From: IMCC26077 sp964418325
GTDB lineage: Bacteria; Actinomycetota; Actinomycetes; Nanopelagicales; Nanopelagicaceae
Direction of reading: 5' to 3'
Length of the DNA stretch: 64,000 bases
Assembly (NCBI GenBank): GCA_964418325.1
Contig: CAYQLC010000001.1
Location: forward strand, 1 to 64,000
Positions within the stretch are counted from its first letter, which is position 1. Each line of letters begins with the position of its first letter. Shown here one piece after another: positions 42,064 through 50,877 of the stretch. A program made the translations under genes and the position numbers. The notes under the pieces were generated by a model. That model saw only the letters and a program-made list of their open reading frames with translations, did not search any database and was not told the DNA's origin.

Positions 42064-42725
42064 ACCCGAGATTTCATGAGAGAAGTAAAAAAGGCCAGAC
42101 CATCTGCCGTTGGACCAGTCAAAGAATCAATAGCATGTTCGGGGTGCGGCATTATGCCCACTACATTTCCGCGCGCGTTAGTAATTCCGGCGATTGAATT
42201 CTTCGAGCCATTTGGATTAACCCCTACATAGCGTGCGATTATGCGGTTGTTACTCTCTAAATCATGCAGAGTTTGGTCATCACATTGGTAAGAACCTTCG
42301 CCATTCTTAAGTGGGATGGTGATTCGATCGCCTTTGGCAAAGTCGGCAGTCCAAACGCTTTCGTTATTGATGATTTCAATCTCTTGGTCGCGGCATAAAA
42401 AATGCAAATCACTATTGCGGGTCAGAGCGCCAGGTAGAAGATGTGACTCGCAAAGCACTTGGAAACCATTACAAATTCCCAATACTGGCAGGCCTTTTTC
42501 TGCTGCAGGAATTATCTCGCTCATAATGGGAGAGAATCGAGCAATCGCACCACACCGCAGATAATCGCCATACGAAAATCCACCCGGCAGTATTACCCCA
42601 GAAACATTTTTTAAATCTCTGGTTCCATGCCAAAGCGATATAGCTTCACCACCGGCATAACGTACAGCTCGCGCAGCATCATGATCATCTAGTGTTCCGG
42701 GAAAGGTGACTACGCCTACCCGCAT
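42060..42725 (-). CDS. purQ: Phosphoribosylformylglycinamidine synthase subunit I (glutaminase)
   Basis: Class-I glutamine amidotransferase subunit of 221 residues. The nucleophile Cys is in VLGICNGFQVLCE and the His/Glu pair in GIMPHPEHAID. It supplies ammonia to PurL. Overlaps purL (4 bp) and shares its first base with the purS stop. Confidence 0.96.
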   Translation of the reverse strand: MRVGVVTFPGTLDDHDAARAVRYAGGEAISLWHGTRDLKNVSGVILPGGFSYGDYLRCGAIARFSPIMSEIIPAAEKGLPVLGICNGFQVLCESHLLPGALTRNSDLHFLCRDQEIEIINNESVWTADFAKGDRITIPLKNGEGSYQCDDQTLHDLESNNRIIARYVGVNPNGSKNSIAGITNARGNVVGIMPHPEHAIDSLTGPTADGLAFFTSLMKSRV

Positions 42726-42973
42726 TAATTTTCCACTCGAATAGTGAAGGTTTCGATGACGGGATTGGAAAGAAGAGTTGACGCTGCGCTCTCGATTTCT
42801 TGTAATTCTTCGCTGGTCGGCGAATGCTCAAGTGTGATGATAAAACTTTTTCCTTGACGAACTGAGGTTGGCGAGAATGTAAATCCCATTCGAGGAAGAG
42901 CCCGCGATATTGCATCACCTTGCGGATCAAGAATCTCATCTTTGAGTACTACATCAACGATTACCCTCGCCAC
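42725..42973 (-). CDS. purS: Phosphoribosylformylglycinamidine synthase subunit PurS
   Basis: An 82-residue protein that bridges PurL and PurQ. The characteristic pattern VDVVLKDEILDPQGDAISRALPRMGF is present, followed by a short beta-alpha segment. Between purC and purQ on the minus strand. Confidence 0.94.
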   Translation of the reverse strand: MARVIVDVVLKDEILDPQGDAISRALPRMGFTFSPTSVRQGKSFIITLEHSPTSEELQEIESAASTLLSNPVIETFTIRVEN

Positions 42974-42994
42974 ATCTCTATCCTATGGGAGAAA

Positions 42995-43837
42995 CTACTG
43001 AAATTTCTCTCCTGTCAATGCGGCGTACGCCTCACCATATCTCGCTCGTGTCTTCTCCACCACCTCATCGGGTAGCGAAGGTGGTGGGCTCTTTCGATCC
43101 CAACCAATGCTCGTCAACCAGTCGCGAAGGTACTGCTTGTCATACGATGGCTGTGCGCCGCCAGGCCGCCAGCTATCGGCTGGCCAGAAACGCGAAGAAT
43201 CAGGTGTGAGCACTTCGTCAGCAAGAACAATTTCGCCATCTTCATCCGAACCAAATTCAAACTTGGTATCAGCGATGATAATCCCCCGATTACTTGCATA
43301 TTCCTGAGCGTGTGAATAGATAGCAAGGGTGAGTCGACGCAATTCCGAGGCGACCGGCTCTCCAATCTGTTTAGCTGCCTGGCTGAACGAAATGTTCTCA
43401 TCATGTTCACCTATCTCAGCCTTTGTCGCGGGGGTAAAAATGGGCTCTGGTAATTGGGACCCATCGAGTAAACCGGTGGGGAGAGCTATCCCGCAGACTT
43501 CTTGGCTCTTTTGATATTCAACCCAGCCAGAACCAGTGAGATAACCCCGAGCCACACATTCAACTGGAAATATCGATAACGACTTACAGATGATTGCTCG
43601 TCCTTTCACTTCCTCTGGAACATCAGTAGAGATGACGTGATTTGGAACTAAATGAGAGAGCTTGTTAAACCAAAAGAGTGAGAGTTGGGTAAGCAGACGC
43701 CCTTTATCGGGAATCGGTGTTGGCATAATCCAGTCATAAGCACTGATGCGATCTGATGCAACGAGCAGAATCTCGCCTGCATCGTTAATGAATAAATCTC
43801 GAACTTTGCCGCTTTTCAGCGGACGCCATCCGTTCAC
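42995..43837 (-). CDS. purC: SAICAR synthetase
   Basis: Phosphoribosylaminoimidazole-succinocarboxamide synthase of 280 residues. Seen: SGKVRDLF at the start, VASDRISAYDWIMPTPIPDKG, the FPVECVARGYLTGSGW block, FTPATKAEIGEHDENIS and IIADTKFEFG. Overlaps purB by 4 bp. Confidence 0.95.
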   Translation of the reverse strand: MNGWRPLKSGKVRDLFINDAGEILLVASDRISAYDWIMPTPIPDKGRLLTQLSLFWFNKLSHLVPNHVISTDVPEEVKGRAIICKSLSIFPVECVARGYLTGSGWVEYQKSQEVCGIALPTGLLDGSQLPEPIFTPATKAEIGEHDENISFSQAAKQIGEPVASELRRLTLAIYSHAQEYASNRGIIIADTKFEFGSDEDGEIVLADEVLTPDSSRFWPADSWRPGGAQPSYDKQYLRDWLTSIGWDRKSPPPSLPDEVVEKTRARYGEAYAALTGEKFQ

Positions 43838-45267
43838 CGAATCGCACCAGGCCGATATTGCGCTGCCTGCGGGTATCGAGCGGTAATCTCCGAGACTCGA
43901 GCTATCACTTGTAACGTCTGTGAGCGGGCCACCCCAGTGAATTCAAGGGGCTCGGAGATAAGCGCTTTTAACTCCGAAATATCGAGTGGTATGCGCGAAT
44001 CATTCGCGATTCGTTCGAGCAAATCATTGACACCGCCACCACGCAAGGCTGCAACTGTAGCAATCGAATGCTCCTTGATTACTTCATGCGCACTCTCTCG
44101 ACCAATCCCCTTTTTCACTGCTGCCATCAGAATCTTTGTCGTTGCCAGGAATGGGAGATTCTTCTCTAACTCTAAATCAATAGCTTTAGTGAATACTCCT
44201 AATTCATCAAGCACTGTAAGCGCCGTTTCAAGTAATCCATCAATAGCAAAGAAGGCATCTGGTAACGCGACCCTACGAACCACGCTGCATGCAACATCAC
44301 CTTCATTCCACTGCGAGCCAGCGAGTTCTGATATTGCTACCGAATAGCCACGCAACAGGGCTGTGAATCCGTTGATTCTCTCACTTGATCGTGCGTTCAT
44401 CTTATGCGGCATGGCAGAAGAACCAACTTGGCCAGCTTGAAAACCTTCCGTAGCCAACTCCGCACCAGCCATTAAACGAAGAGTGGTAGCCATATTTGAT
44501 GGTGCCGCGGCAAGTTGTAAAAGCGCCGAAACGACATCAAAATCAAAAGAACGCGGATAAATTTGACCAACAGAATCAAGAATGTTCTCGAAACCTAAAT
44601 GACTGGCAATATTTTTATCTAGCGCTGCCAATCGATTTGTGTCACCATCAAAGAGATCTAACGCATCTTGTGCCGTACCGACTGGTCCTTTAAGACCACG
44701 CAACGGAAGACGGGATAACAAATCTTCGAGTCTTTGAAATGCAAAAAGCCCCTCTTCAGCAAAGGTGGCAAATCGCTTGCCCACAGTGGTGATCTGAGCT
44801 GGGACGTTGTGAGAGCGACCAGCAATAGGTTGATCTATATACTCGCCCGCTCTCTTAGAAAAGGCAGCAAGTAACGCTACATATTTATCACGCACCAAAA
44901 GAAGCGCAGTTCTAATTTGAAGCGCCTCCACCGATTCAGTGAGGTCACGACTTGTCATGCCAGCGTGAATTGCCTGATATCCAGCAAGAGCATTGAATTC
45001 TTCAATTCGAGCTTTTACATCATGACGTAATTTTTTTTCACGAGCATCGATTGCCGCTAAATCCACTTGATGAGTTACCTTCTCATAAGCGGCAATCACC
45101 GCAGGATTGATTGGTAAACCGAGCTCCTGCTGCGCCTTGAGTACCGCTATCCAAAGCTTTCTTTCGTTGATAATTTTTGCTTCGGGAGCCCAAATCACGC
45201 ACATCGCATCGCTTGCATATCTACTTGCGAGCGTGGATGGGATACTCATAGCGCTATTGTCGACCAC
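43834..45267 (-). CDS. purB: Adenylosuccinate lyase
   Basis: Fumarase-superfamily lyase of 477 residues acting in both the SAICAR and adenylosuccinate steps. Signature GSSAMPHKMNARSSERI, plus HAGMTSRDLTESVEALQ, GRSHNVPAQITTVGKR and QWNEGDVACSVVRRV. The purD stop lies directly before its start. Confidence 0.95.
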   Translation of the reverse strand: MVDNSAMSIPSTLASRYASDAMCVIWAPEAKIINERKLWIAVLKAQQELGLPINPAVIAAYEKVTHQVDLAAIDAREKKLRHDVKARIEEFNALAGYQAIHAGMTSRDLTESVEALQIRTALLLVRDKYVALLAAFSKRAGEYIDQPIAGRSHNVPAQITTVGKRFATFAEEGLFAFQRLEDLLSRLPLRGLKGPVGTAQDALDLFDGDTNRLAALDKNIASHLGFENILDSVGQIYPRSFDFDVVSALLQLAAAPSNMATTLRLMAGAELATEGFQAGQVGSSAMPHKMNARSSERINGFTALLRGYSVAISELAGSQWNEGDVACSVVRRVALPDAFFAIDGLLETALTVLDELGVFTKAIDLELEKNLPFLATTKILMAAVKKGIGRESAHEVIKEHSIATVAALRGGGVNDLLERIANDSRIPLDISELKALISEPLEFTGVARSQTLQVIARVSEITARYPQAAQYRPGAIR

Positions 45268-46515
45268 TTAGGCACCTTTCTCATTGATTGACGCCTGCAA
45301 CGCGATATCTTTTCGATATTGGCCACCCGCAAGAGAGATTTTGGAAATAGCGTCATAACTATTCATTCGCGCGCTTACTAAATCTGGTCCGACGCCAGTT
45401 ACTGCTAAGACTCGACCGCCATTAGAGAGGAGTTCTCCCGAATTTTCCTTGGTACCGGCATGAAAAACAAAGGTATCTTCGTGTGGAGAAATCCCTCTTA
45501 TTTGCCGCCCCGTTTGCGGATTCTCGGGGTAGCCTTCCGATGCCAATACAACTGTGACGGCAGATTGATTAGACCACTGAAGAGGTGGGTGATTGGAAAG
45601 TTTTCCAGTGGCTGCTGCGAGAAGTAATTGGGCTAGCGGCGTCTGCAAGCGCGGCAGTATGGCTTCTGTTTCTGGATCACCAAACCGAGCATTAAATTCG
45701 ATAACTCGAAGACCGCGAGATGTCATCGCAAGTCCTGCATAAAGCAAACCAATAAATGGCATGCCACGTGCTGCCATCTCTTTAATTGTTGGTAGCAATA
45801 CCTCACGTTCAGTTTGCGCGATGATCTCTTTTGGAGCCCACGGTAGTGGCGAATAGGCGCCCATTCCGCCGGTATTTGGACCATTGTCGCCATCAAAGGC
45901 TCTCTTGAAATCTTGAGCTGGTTCCATGCCAATGACATGGTGGCCATCGGAAATCCCAAAGAGAGAAATCTCAGGGCCATCGAGGTACTCCTCAATCACC
46001 ACTTTCCCACACTCAATCGCATGGCTCAGCGCAACATCTCGATCTTCAGTTACGACTACGCCCTTGCCCGCTGCTAGACCATCATTCTTGACAACGTACG
46101 GCGCACCAAAAGCATCAAGCGCCCGCTCAATTTCCTCGCGAGTGGAGCATGTAAATGATTTAGCAGTGGGCACACCTGCGCTTGCCATGATCTCTTTTGC
46201 AAAGCTCTTTGATCCTTCTATCTGTGCAGCTGCTTTCGAAGGTCCAAAGCACGGAATTCCGATTTCCCGCACCGCATCGGCTACTCCAGCAACTAATGGT
46301 GCTTCAGGGCCAATGACTACTAAATCTGCAGCAATCGACCTGGCAAGAGCTGATACCGCAATTGGATCGGTTGGATTTATCTCATGACAGGTGGCAAGCG
46401 ACTTGATTCCTGGATTTCCTGGCGCTGCATGAAGTTCGCTGACTGATACATCTGACTTCAGCGAGTATGCGAGTGCATGTTCTCGCCCTCCGCTTCCAAT
46501 CAGAAGTACTTTCAT
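45268..46515 (-). CDS. purD: Phosphoribosylamine-glycine ligase
   Basis: ATP-grasp GAR synthetase of 415 residues. Marks: LLIGSGGREHALAYSL, APGNPGIKSLA, PYVVKNDGLAAGKGVVV, the LFGISDGHHVIGMEPAQDFKRAFDGDNGPNTGGMGAYSP region and EFNARFGDPETEAILPRL. Overlaps purA by 4 bp. Confidence 0.95.
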   Translation of the reverse strand: MKVLLIGSGGREHALAYSLKSDVSVSELHAAPGNPGIKSLATCHEINPTDPIAVSALARSIAADLVVIGPEAPLVAGVADAVREIGIPCFGPSKAAAQIEGSKSFAKEIMASAGVPTAKSFTCSTREEIERALDAFGAPYVVKNDGLAAGKGVVVTEDRDVALSHAIECGKVVIEEYLDGPEISLFGISDGHHVIGMEPAQDFKRAFDGDNGPNTGGMGAYSPLPWAPKEIIAQTEREVLLPTIKEMAARGMPFIGLLYAGLAMTSRGLRVIEFNARFGDPETEAILPRLQTPLAQLLLAAATGKLSNHPPLQWSNQSAVTVVLASEGYPENPQTGRQIRGISPHEDTFVFHAGTKENSGELLSNGGRVLAVTGVGPDLVSARMNSYDAISKISLAGGQYRKDIALQASINEKGA

Positions 46516-47801
46516 CGTTTGAGTAAATCCCTCGTCACGATTGTCTCGTCGCGACCTGGTCCTACGCCGATTGCGCTCATAGGTGCTCCCGAAATTTCTT
46601 CGAGATATGCGACATAATTTTGCGCATTCTTAGGTAAATCTGTAATTGAACGTGCCTTGGAGATATCTTCGCTCCAGCCTGGAAGGTATTCATATATTGG
46701 CACCGCGTGATGAAAATCTGTTTGCGATGAAGGGATCTCTTCGACTCGCTTGCCATCAATCTCGTATGCAACGCAGACTGGAATCTTCTCCCAACCAGTC
46801 AGTACATCCAATTTGGTAAGGAAGAAGTCGGTTAAACCGTTAATACGGACGGCAAATCGTGCAATTGGTGCGTCATACCAACCACATCGGCGATTTCGAC
46901 CAGTTGTTGTTCCATATTCATGGCCAATGGTTCGTAATTTCTCGCCATCTTCATTTTCAAGCTCTGTTGGGAACGGACCTGAACCAACTCGAGTCGTGTA
47001 CGCCTTAACGATGCCAATAACTCGCTCTATTTTTGTTGGGCCGATTCCCGATCCTGTGCATGCGCCACCAGCAGTTGGATTGCTGGAGGTCACGAATGGG
47101 TATGTGCCATGGTCAACATCAAGGAGCGTTCCTTGCGATCCCTCAAGCAGTACCGTCTTTCCACTTTCGAGCGCTTGGTTGAGAAGCAGCGCAGTGTCTG
47201 CAATATATGGACGAAGAATCTCTGCATAACCTAGATACTCTTCTAGAATTTCAGAAACTTGCATATCTTTACGATTGAAAACCTTAGTTAAGACCTGATT
47301 CTTGTCCTTTAGAGCGCCTTCTAACTTCTTTTGCAAAATTGATTCGTCGAAGAGATCTTGTACGCGGATTCCAATACGACTGATTTTGTCTGAGTAAGCA
47401 GGACCGATGCCGCGACCGGTTGTACCAATCTTTGCCTTGCCAAGGAATCTTTCTGAGACCTTATCGATTGTTCGGTGATACGGAGTGATCAGATGAGCAT
47501 TTGAACTGATGACCAATTTCGAGGTATCAATGCCACGCTCATTCAAGCCCTTAATTTCCTCTAGAAGTACAGCTGGGTCGATGACCACACCATTTCCAAT
47601 AACTGGAATCACATTTGGGCTCAAAATCCCCGATGGAAGAAGATGAAGCGCGTACTTTTGATCTCCAATGACAACGGTATGCCCCGCATTGTTGCCACCC
47701 TGATAGCGGACGACGTAGTCGACGCGGTCGCCCAAAATATCGGTGGCTTTACCCTTGCCTTCATCGCCCCATTGGGCACCAAGCAGAACAATCGCTGGCA
47801 T
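46512..47801 (-). CDS. purA: Adenylosuccinate synthetase
   Basis: GTP-dependent IMP to adenylosuccinate step, 429 residues. Features: the GTP-binding GAQWGDEGKGKATDIL, YQGGNNAGHTVV, GTTGRGIGPAYSDKISR, LLEGSQGTLLDVDHGTYPFVTSSN and TTTGRNRRCGWYD. First gene of the seven-gene purine run and divergent from the DedA gene. No recognisable purine regulator site is seen in the 128-bp gap. Confidence 0.96.
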   Translation of the reverse strand: MPAIVLLGAQWGDEGKGKATDILGDRVDYVVRYQGGNNAGHTVVIGDQKYALHLLPSGILSPNVIPVIGNGVVIDPAVLLEEIKGLNERGIDTSKLVISSNAHLITPYHRTIDKVSERFLGKAKIGTTGRGIGPAYSDKISRIGIRVQDLFDESILQKKLEGALKDKNQVLTKVFNRKDMQVSEILEEYLGYAEILRPYIADTALLLNQALESGKTVLLEGSQGTLLDVDHGTYPFVTSSNPTAGGACTGSGIGPTKIERVIGIVKAYTTRVGSGPFPTELENEDGEKLRTIGHEYGTTTGRNRRCGWYDAPIARFAVRINGLTDFFLTKLDVLTGWEKIPVCVAYEIDGKRVEEIPSSQTDFHHAVPIYEYLPGWSEDISKARSITDLPKNAQNYVAYLEEISGAPMSAIGVGPGRDETIVTRDLLKR

Positions 47802-47929
47802 TTATATAAGCCTTTCAACGGAGCCTAAGGGTGTAAATCTTCGCTGGTCACTCAGGAAGGCTTACGCCCAATAATTTCATAGATTGTGCCGTTGGGAAAA
47901 TTACGCGCCGACCCGCGTAAGGTGGCGCT

Positions 47930-48547
47930 GTGACCCTGGCCGACTTCCTCAACCCTGAGGCGATTGTCACCGGTCTAGGGACTGTTGGCGTGGTGGTCAC
48001 CCTCTTTATCGAAGTCGGGCTACTCGTCGGGATCGTGCTCCCGGGGGATTCACTCCTTTTTGTGGCAGGGCTTGCAGCAGGGACTGATGCCTTTGGCTTT
48101 CAACTCTCGCTTACCGCTCTTCTGATCTTTTGTCCGATCGCCGCATTTCTTGGCTCCGAGTTGGGTTACTACATCGGTGTTCGCTATGGACGTTCACTAT
48201 TTACTCGACCTGATGGTCGAATCTTCAATCAAGAACGGGTTCGCTACGCAGAACATTGGTTTAATCGTTATGGACCAGGTAAGGCGATCATCTTTGGTCG
48301 CTATGTACCAATCGTGCGCACCTTGATGAGTCCACTTGCCGGTATTCTCAAGATGGATAAGAAGAGATTTACTTTTTGGAATGCCTTAAGTGCCGTTATA
48401 TGGACTACTTCAATTTTGATCGTGGGTTATTTGTTAGGCGAACGGGTTTCAGGCTCTATTGATAAATATTTAATTCCGATTGTTGGAGTTTTGATTATTC
48501 TTAGTTTGATTCCCATTATTCGTGAGTTGCTCAAGAAAAAGAAGTAG
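47930..48547 (+). CDS. DedA-family membrane protein
   Basis: A 205-residue membrane protein of the DedA/VTT family: a GLLVGIVLPGDSLLFVAGL opening segment, the ELGYYIGVRYGRSLF motif with conserved basic residues and GRYVPIVRTLMSPLAGILKMDKKRF. Family members act as lipid (undecaprenyl phosphate or phospholipid) flippases in the membrane. It starts with GTG. Its stop is 3 bp from the convergent pyrE stop. Confidence 0.88.
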   Translation: MTLADFLNPEAIVTGLGTVGVVVTLFIEVGLLVGIVLPGDSLLFVAGLAAGTDAFGFQLSLTALLIFCPIAAFLGSELGYYIGVRYGRSLFTRPDGRIFNQERVRYAEHWFNRYGPGKAIIFGRYVPIVRTLMSPLAGILKMDKKRFTFWNALSAVIWTTSILIVGYLLGERVSGSIDKYLIPIVGVLIILSLIPIIRELLKKKK

Positions 48548-48550
48548 GTT

Positions 48551-49087
48551 CTAGCCTAGATCTAGGTCTGCCAGTGCATAAACCGAAACATAGGGAACAT
48601 TTGCCTCTTTAATTTTTGGCCCCGCTCCACGATCGACAATTACTGCAACGCCAACAACAATTGCACCCGCCTCGCGAAGAGCCGCAACTGCGGCAAGGAC
48701 CGAGTCGCCTGTCGTCGATGTATCTTCGAGCGCAAGTACTTTTCTTCCCTTTACATCTGGCCCTTCAATTCTCCTTTGTAGACCATGGTTTTTTTCACTC
48801 TTGCGCACTACAAAGGCATCAACCTTTTTCCCACGCTGATGTGCGACATGAAGCATTGCAGTGGCAATGGGGTCGGCTCCTATAGTCAATCCGCCAACAG
48901 CTTCATAATCAAGGTGTTTAGTAGCCTCGAGCATAACTTCACCGACTAATGGTGCAGCAACTGCATCAAGAGTCACTCGGCGTAAATCGACATAGTAATC
49001 AGCTTCTTTGCCGCTTGAAAGAATGACTTTTCCGTGGACGACTGCCTTTGATTTGATCTCTTGTAATAAGGATTCTCGTGCGCTCAT
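48551..49087 (-). CDS. pyrE: Orotate phosphoribosyltransferase
   Basis: Pyrimidine enzyme of ~178 residues transferring orotate to PRPP. The PRPP loop VLALEDTSTTGDSVLAAV is clear, with YYVDLRRVTLDAVAAPLVG and VVRKSEKNHGLQRRIEG. The ATG at 49087 (MSARESLLQEI) is chosen; upstream in-frame codons run into hspR coding sequence and give no family match. It lies 20 bp after hspR, at the end of the dnaK operon direction. Confidence 0.93.
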   Translation of the reverse strand: MSARESLLQEIKSKAVVHGKVILSSGKEADYYVDLRRVTLDAVAAPLVGEVMLEATKHLDYEAVGGLTIGADPIATAMLHVAHQRGKKVDAFVVRKSEKNHGLQRRIEGPDVKGRKVLALEDTSTTGDSVLAAVAALREAGAIVVGVAVIVDRGAGPKIKEANVPYVSVYALADLDLG

Positions 49088-49106
49088 AGTGCGCCATACT
49101 ATTGAA

Positions 49107-49469
49107 CTATTTATTTTCTGGGCGATAGATAACGAGTGATTTTGGCGGATTTTCTGCCAAAAGAGCGTTAACTTCCTCTCGTAATCGAGCGACTTCGCCA
49201 TCGAGGCGAGTAACTGTTGCCTCTAACTCCATAATCCGAGCAATTCCCGCGAGATTGATGCCATCATTTGTTAATTTGGCGATGGTACGTAGGAGCACGA
49301 TGTCTCGCAGCGAATATCTGCGTCCGCGACCACTGCTTCGCCCCGGTGAGACAAGTCCTAATCGGTCGTATTGCCGAAGCGTCTGAGGATGCATACCCGC
49401 CAATTCAGCAGCTACTGAAATGACATATACGGGAGTCTCATCACCAAGTTCTTTTCCTGGATTGCTCAT
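49107..49469 (-). CDS. hspR: HspR heat-shock repressor
   Basis: MerR-type repressor of 120 residues. VYVISVAAELAGMHPQTLRQYDRLGLVSPGRSSGRGRRYSLRDI is the DNA-binding segment, followed by a short dimerisation coiled coil. In actinobacteria HspR binds HAIR elements with DnaK as corepressor. It is the last gene of the dnaK-grpE-dnaJ-hspR operon and overlaps dnaJ by 4 bp; a HAIR-like element is present upstream of dnaK. Confidence 0.94.
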   Translation of the reverse strand: MSNPGKELGDETPVYVISVAAELAGMHPQTLRQYDRLGLVSPGRSSGRGRRYSLRDIVLLRTIAKLTNDGINLAGIARIMELEATVTRLDGEVARLREEVNALLAENPPKSLVIYRPENK

Positions 49470-50353
49470 GTTCGTGCTCGCTTACGCAAATCATCTCTAG
49501 GATCCGCACCTTTGGTCTCCTCTTGATAAGACTCAAGCGCCTTCTTCGCTTTCCCATCGACGCGCTGTGGCACGGTAACTTCGATTGTCACGAGCAAATC
49601 ACCAGCGCCGCCATCTTTCCGCGTTATCCCACGACCTTTGATACGTAGGGTTTTTCCATTAGCAGTGCCTGCGGGTAGCCGCAGCGTTACCTCTTCTCCC
49701 GACAAAGTGGGAACTGGAACATCAGCCCCAAGCGCTGCTTCGGGAAATGTCACCGGAAGAGTAAGAAGTAGGTTCTCATCTTTTCGAGAAAACACCGAGT
49801 GTGGAGAGACATTGATGGTGATGTATAAATCTCCGGGACCTGCTTCACCTTGAGCACCTTTTCCACGTACACGAATTTTTGCGCCATCGTGGACGCCTGC
49901 CGGAATTTTGGTCGTCACTGGACCCGATGGTGAATTGAACGTTAGCTGTGTTCCATTTATCGATTCACGGAATGTAATGGTTGCTTGAGCTTGCATATCT
50001 GCACCGCGACGTGGTCCACGCTGACCACCAAAGAGGTTTCCGAAGATATCCCCCAAGTCACCGAATCCTCCAGCGGAGAAATTCCCTTGGAATCCTCCGT
50101 TCGGAATTCCCCCTTGTTGAAAGAGAGTGCGTGCTTGATCGTATTCAGCGCGCTTCTTATCATCGGAGAGAATGTCGTAGGCCTCAGAAACTGCCTTGAA
50201 TCTCTCTTCTAGCGTCTTATCGCCCTTGGTCTTGTCAGGATGCAACTCACGCGCGAGTTTTCGATAGCGCTTTTTGATTGCGTCGCCATCAGCGCTCTTA
50301 TCTACGCCAAGGATTGCGTAATAATCCTTCTCGTATAAGTCCTTTGCGGCCAT
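49466..50353 (-). CDS. dnaJ: DnaJ-family cochaperone lacking zinc finger
   Basis: A 295-residue J-protein. The J domain (residues 8-75) has HPD in ARELHPDKTKG. A Gly/Phe-rich linker follows (GGFQGNFSAGGFGDLGDIFGNLFGG), then two C-terminal substrate domains. The four CxxCxGxG zinc-binding repeats of class A DnaJ are absent, so this is a class B protein although it occupies the dnaJ position in the dnaK operon. Starts 8 bp after grpE. Confidence 0.93.
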   Translation of the reverse strand: MAAKDLYEKDYYAILGVDKSADGDAIKKRYRKLARELHPDKTKGDKTLEERFKAVSEAYDILSDDKKRAEYDQARTLFQQGGIPNGGFQGNFSAGGFGDLGDIFGNLFGGQRGPRRGADMQAQATITFRESINGTQLTFNSPSGPVTTKIPAGVHDGAKIRVRGKGAQGEAGPGDLYITINVSPHSVFSRKDENLLLTLPVTFPEAALGADVPVPTLSGEEVTLRLPAGTANGKTLRIKGRGITRKDGGAGDLLVTIEVTVPQRVDGKAKKALESYQEETKGADPRDDLRKRART

Positions 50354-50361
50354 TTTTCTAC

Positions 50362-50877
50362 TTACTCCGGATCTGTTACTGCAACCCGTGCCGGGCGAAG
50401 CACTCGATCTTTTAATTTATAACCTGGTTGCAAAATAGCAGTGGCAGTTGCCTCTGTTACATCGGCAGAGGTTAGATGCATCAGCGCCTCATGGATTTGT
50501 GGATCGAAAGGGGTCCCGACTTCGCCAAACTTAACTAAGCCAAGTTTCTCTACGATTCGCTCGACCTGCTCTGCAACAGCTTTGAATCCACCTTCTAACT
50601 CTCCATGTTCGCGCGCGCGATCAACATCATCAAGGACAGGAAGTAGCTCGGTGAGTATCGCCGCAATTGCCAATTCGCTCGCCAGAGCTCGATCACGTTC
50701 CACCCGCTTACGATAATTTTGGTACTCCGCTTGAACTCTTTGGAGATCATTTGTTAACGCTTGAACCGGATCGACCGATATTGGTTCGGTAACAGGGCTA
50801 GCGCCCCCAGAGGTTTCCGCAGAATCCTCGTGTGGGGCGCTTTGCTCTGTGACTATTGAACTAGTCTCGTCGCTCAT
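50362..50877 (-). CDS. grpE: GrpE nucleotide exchange factor
   Basis: A 171-residue DnaK cofactor with an acidic disordered N-terminus, a long coiled coil from LTNDLQRVQAEYQNYRKRVERDR, and the C-terminal beta domain (FDPQIHEALMHL, ATAILQPGYKLKDRVLRPARVAV). Overlaps dnaK by 4 bp. Confidence 0.94.
   Translation of the reverse strand: MSDETSSIVTEQSAPHEDSAETSGGASPVTEPISVDPVQALTNDLQRVQAEYQNYRKRVERDRALASELAIAAILTELLPVLDDVDRAREHGELEGGFKAVAEQVERIVEKLGLVKFGEVGTPFDPQIHEALMHLTSADVTEATATAILQPGYKLKDRVLRPARVAVTDPE

Noticed and set aside
48555..48566. CCTAGATCTAGG palindrome as a terminator between DedA and pyrE
   Set aside because: It lies inside the pyrE coding end, has no loop and no T-run.
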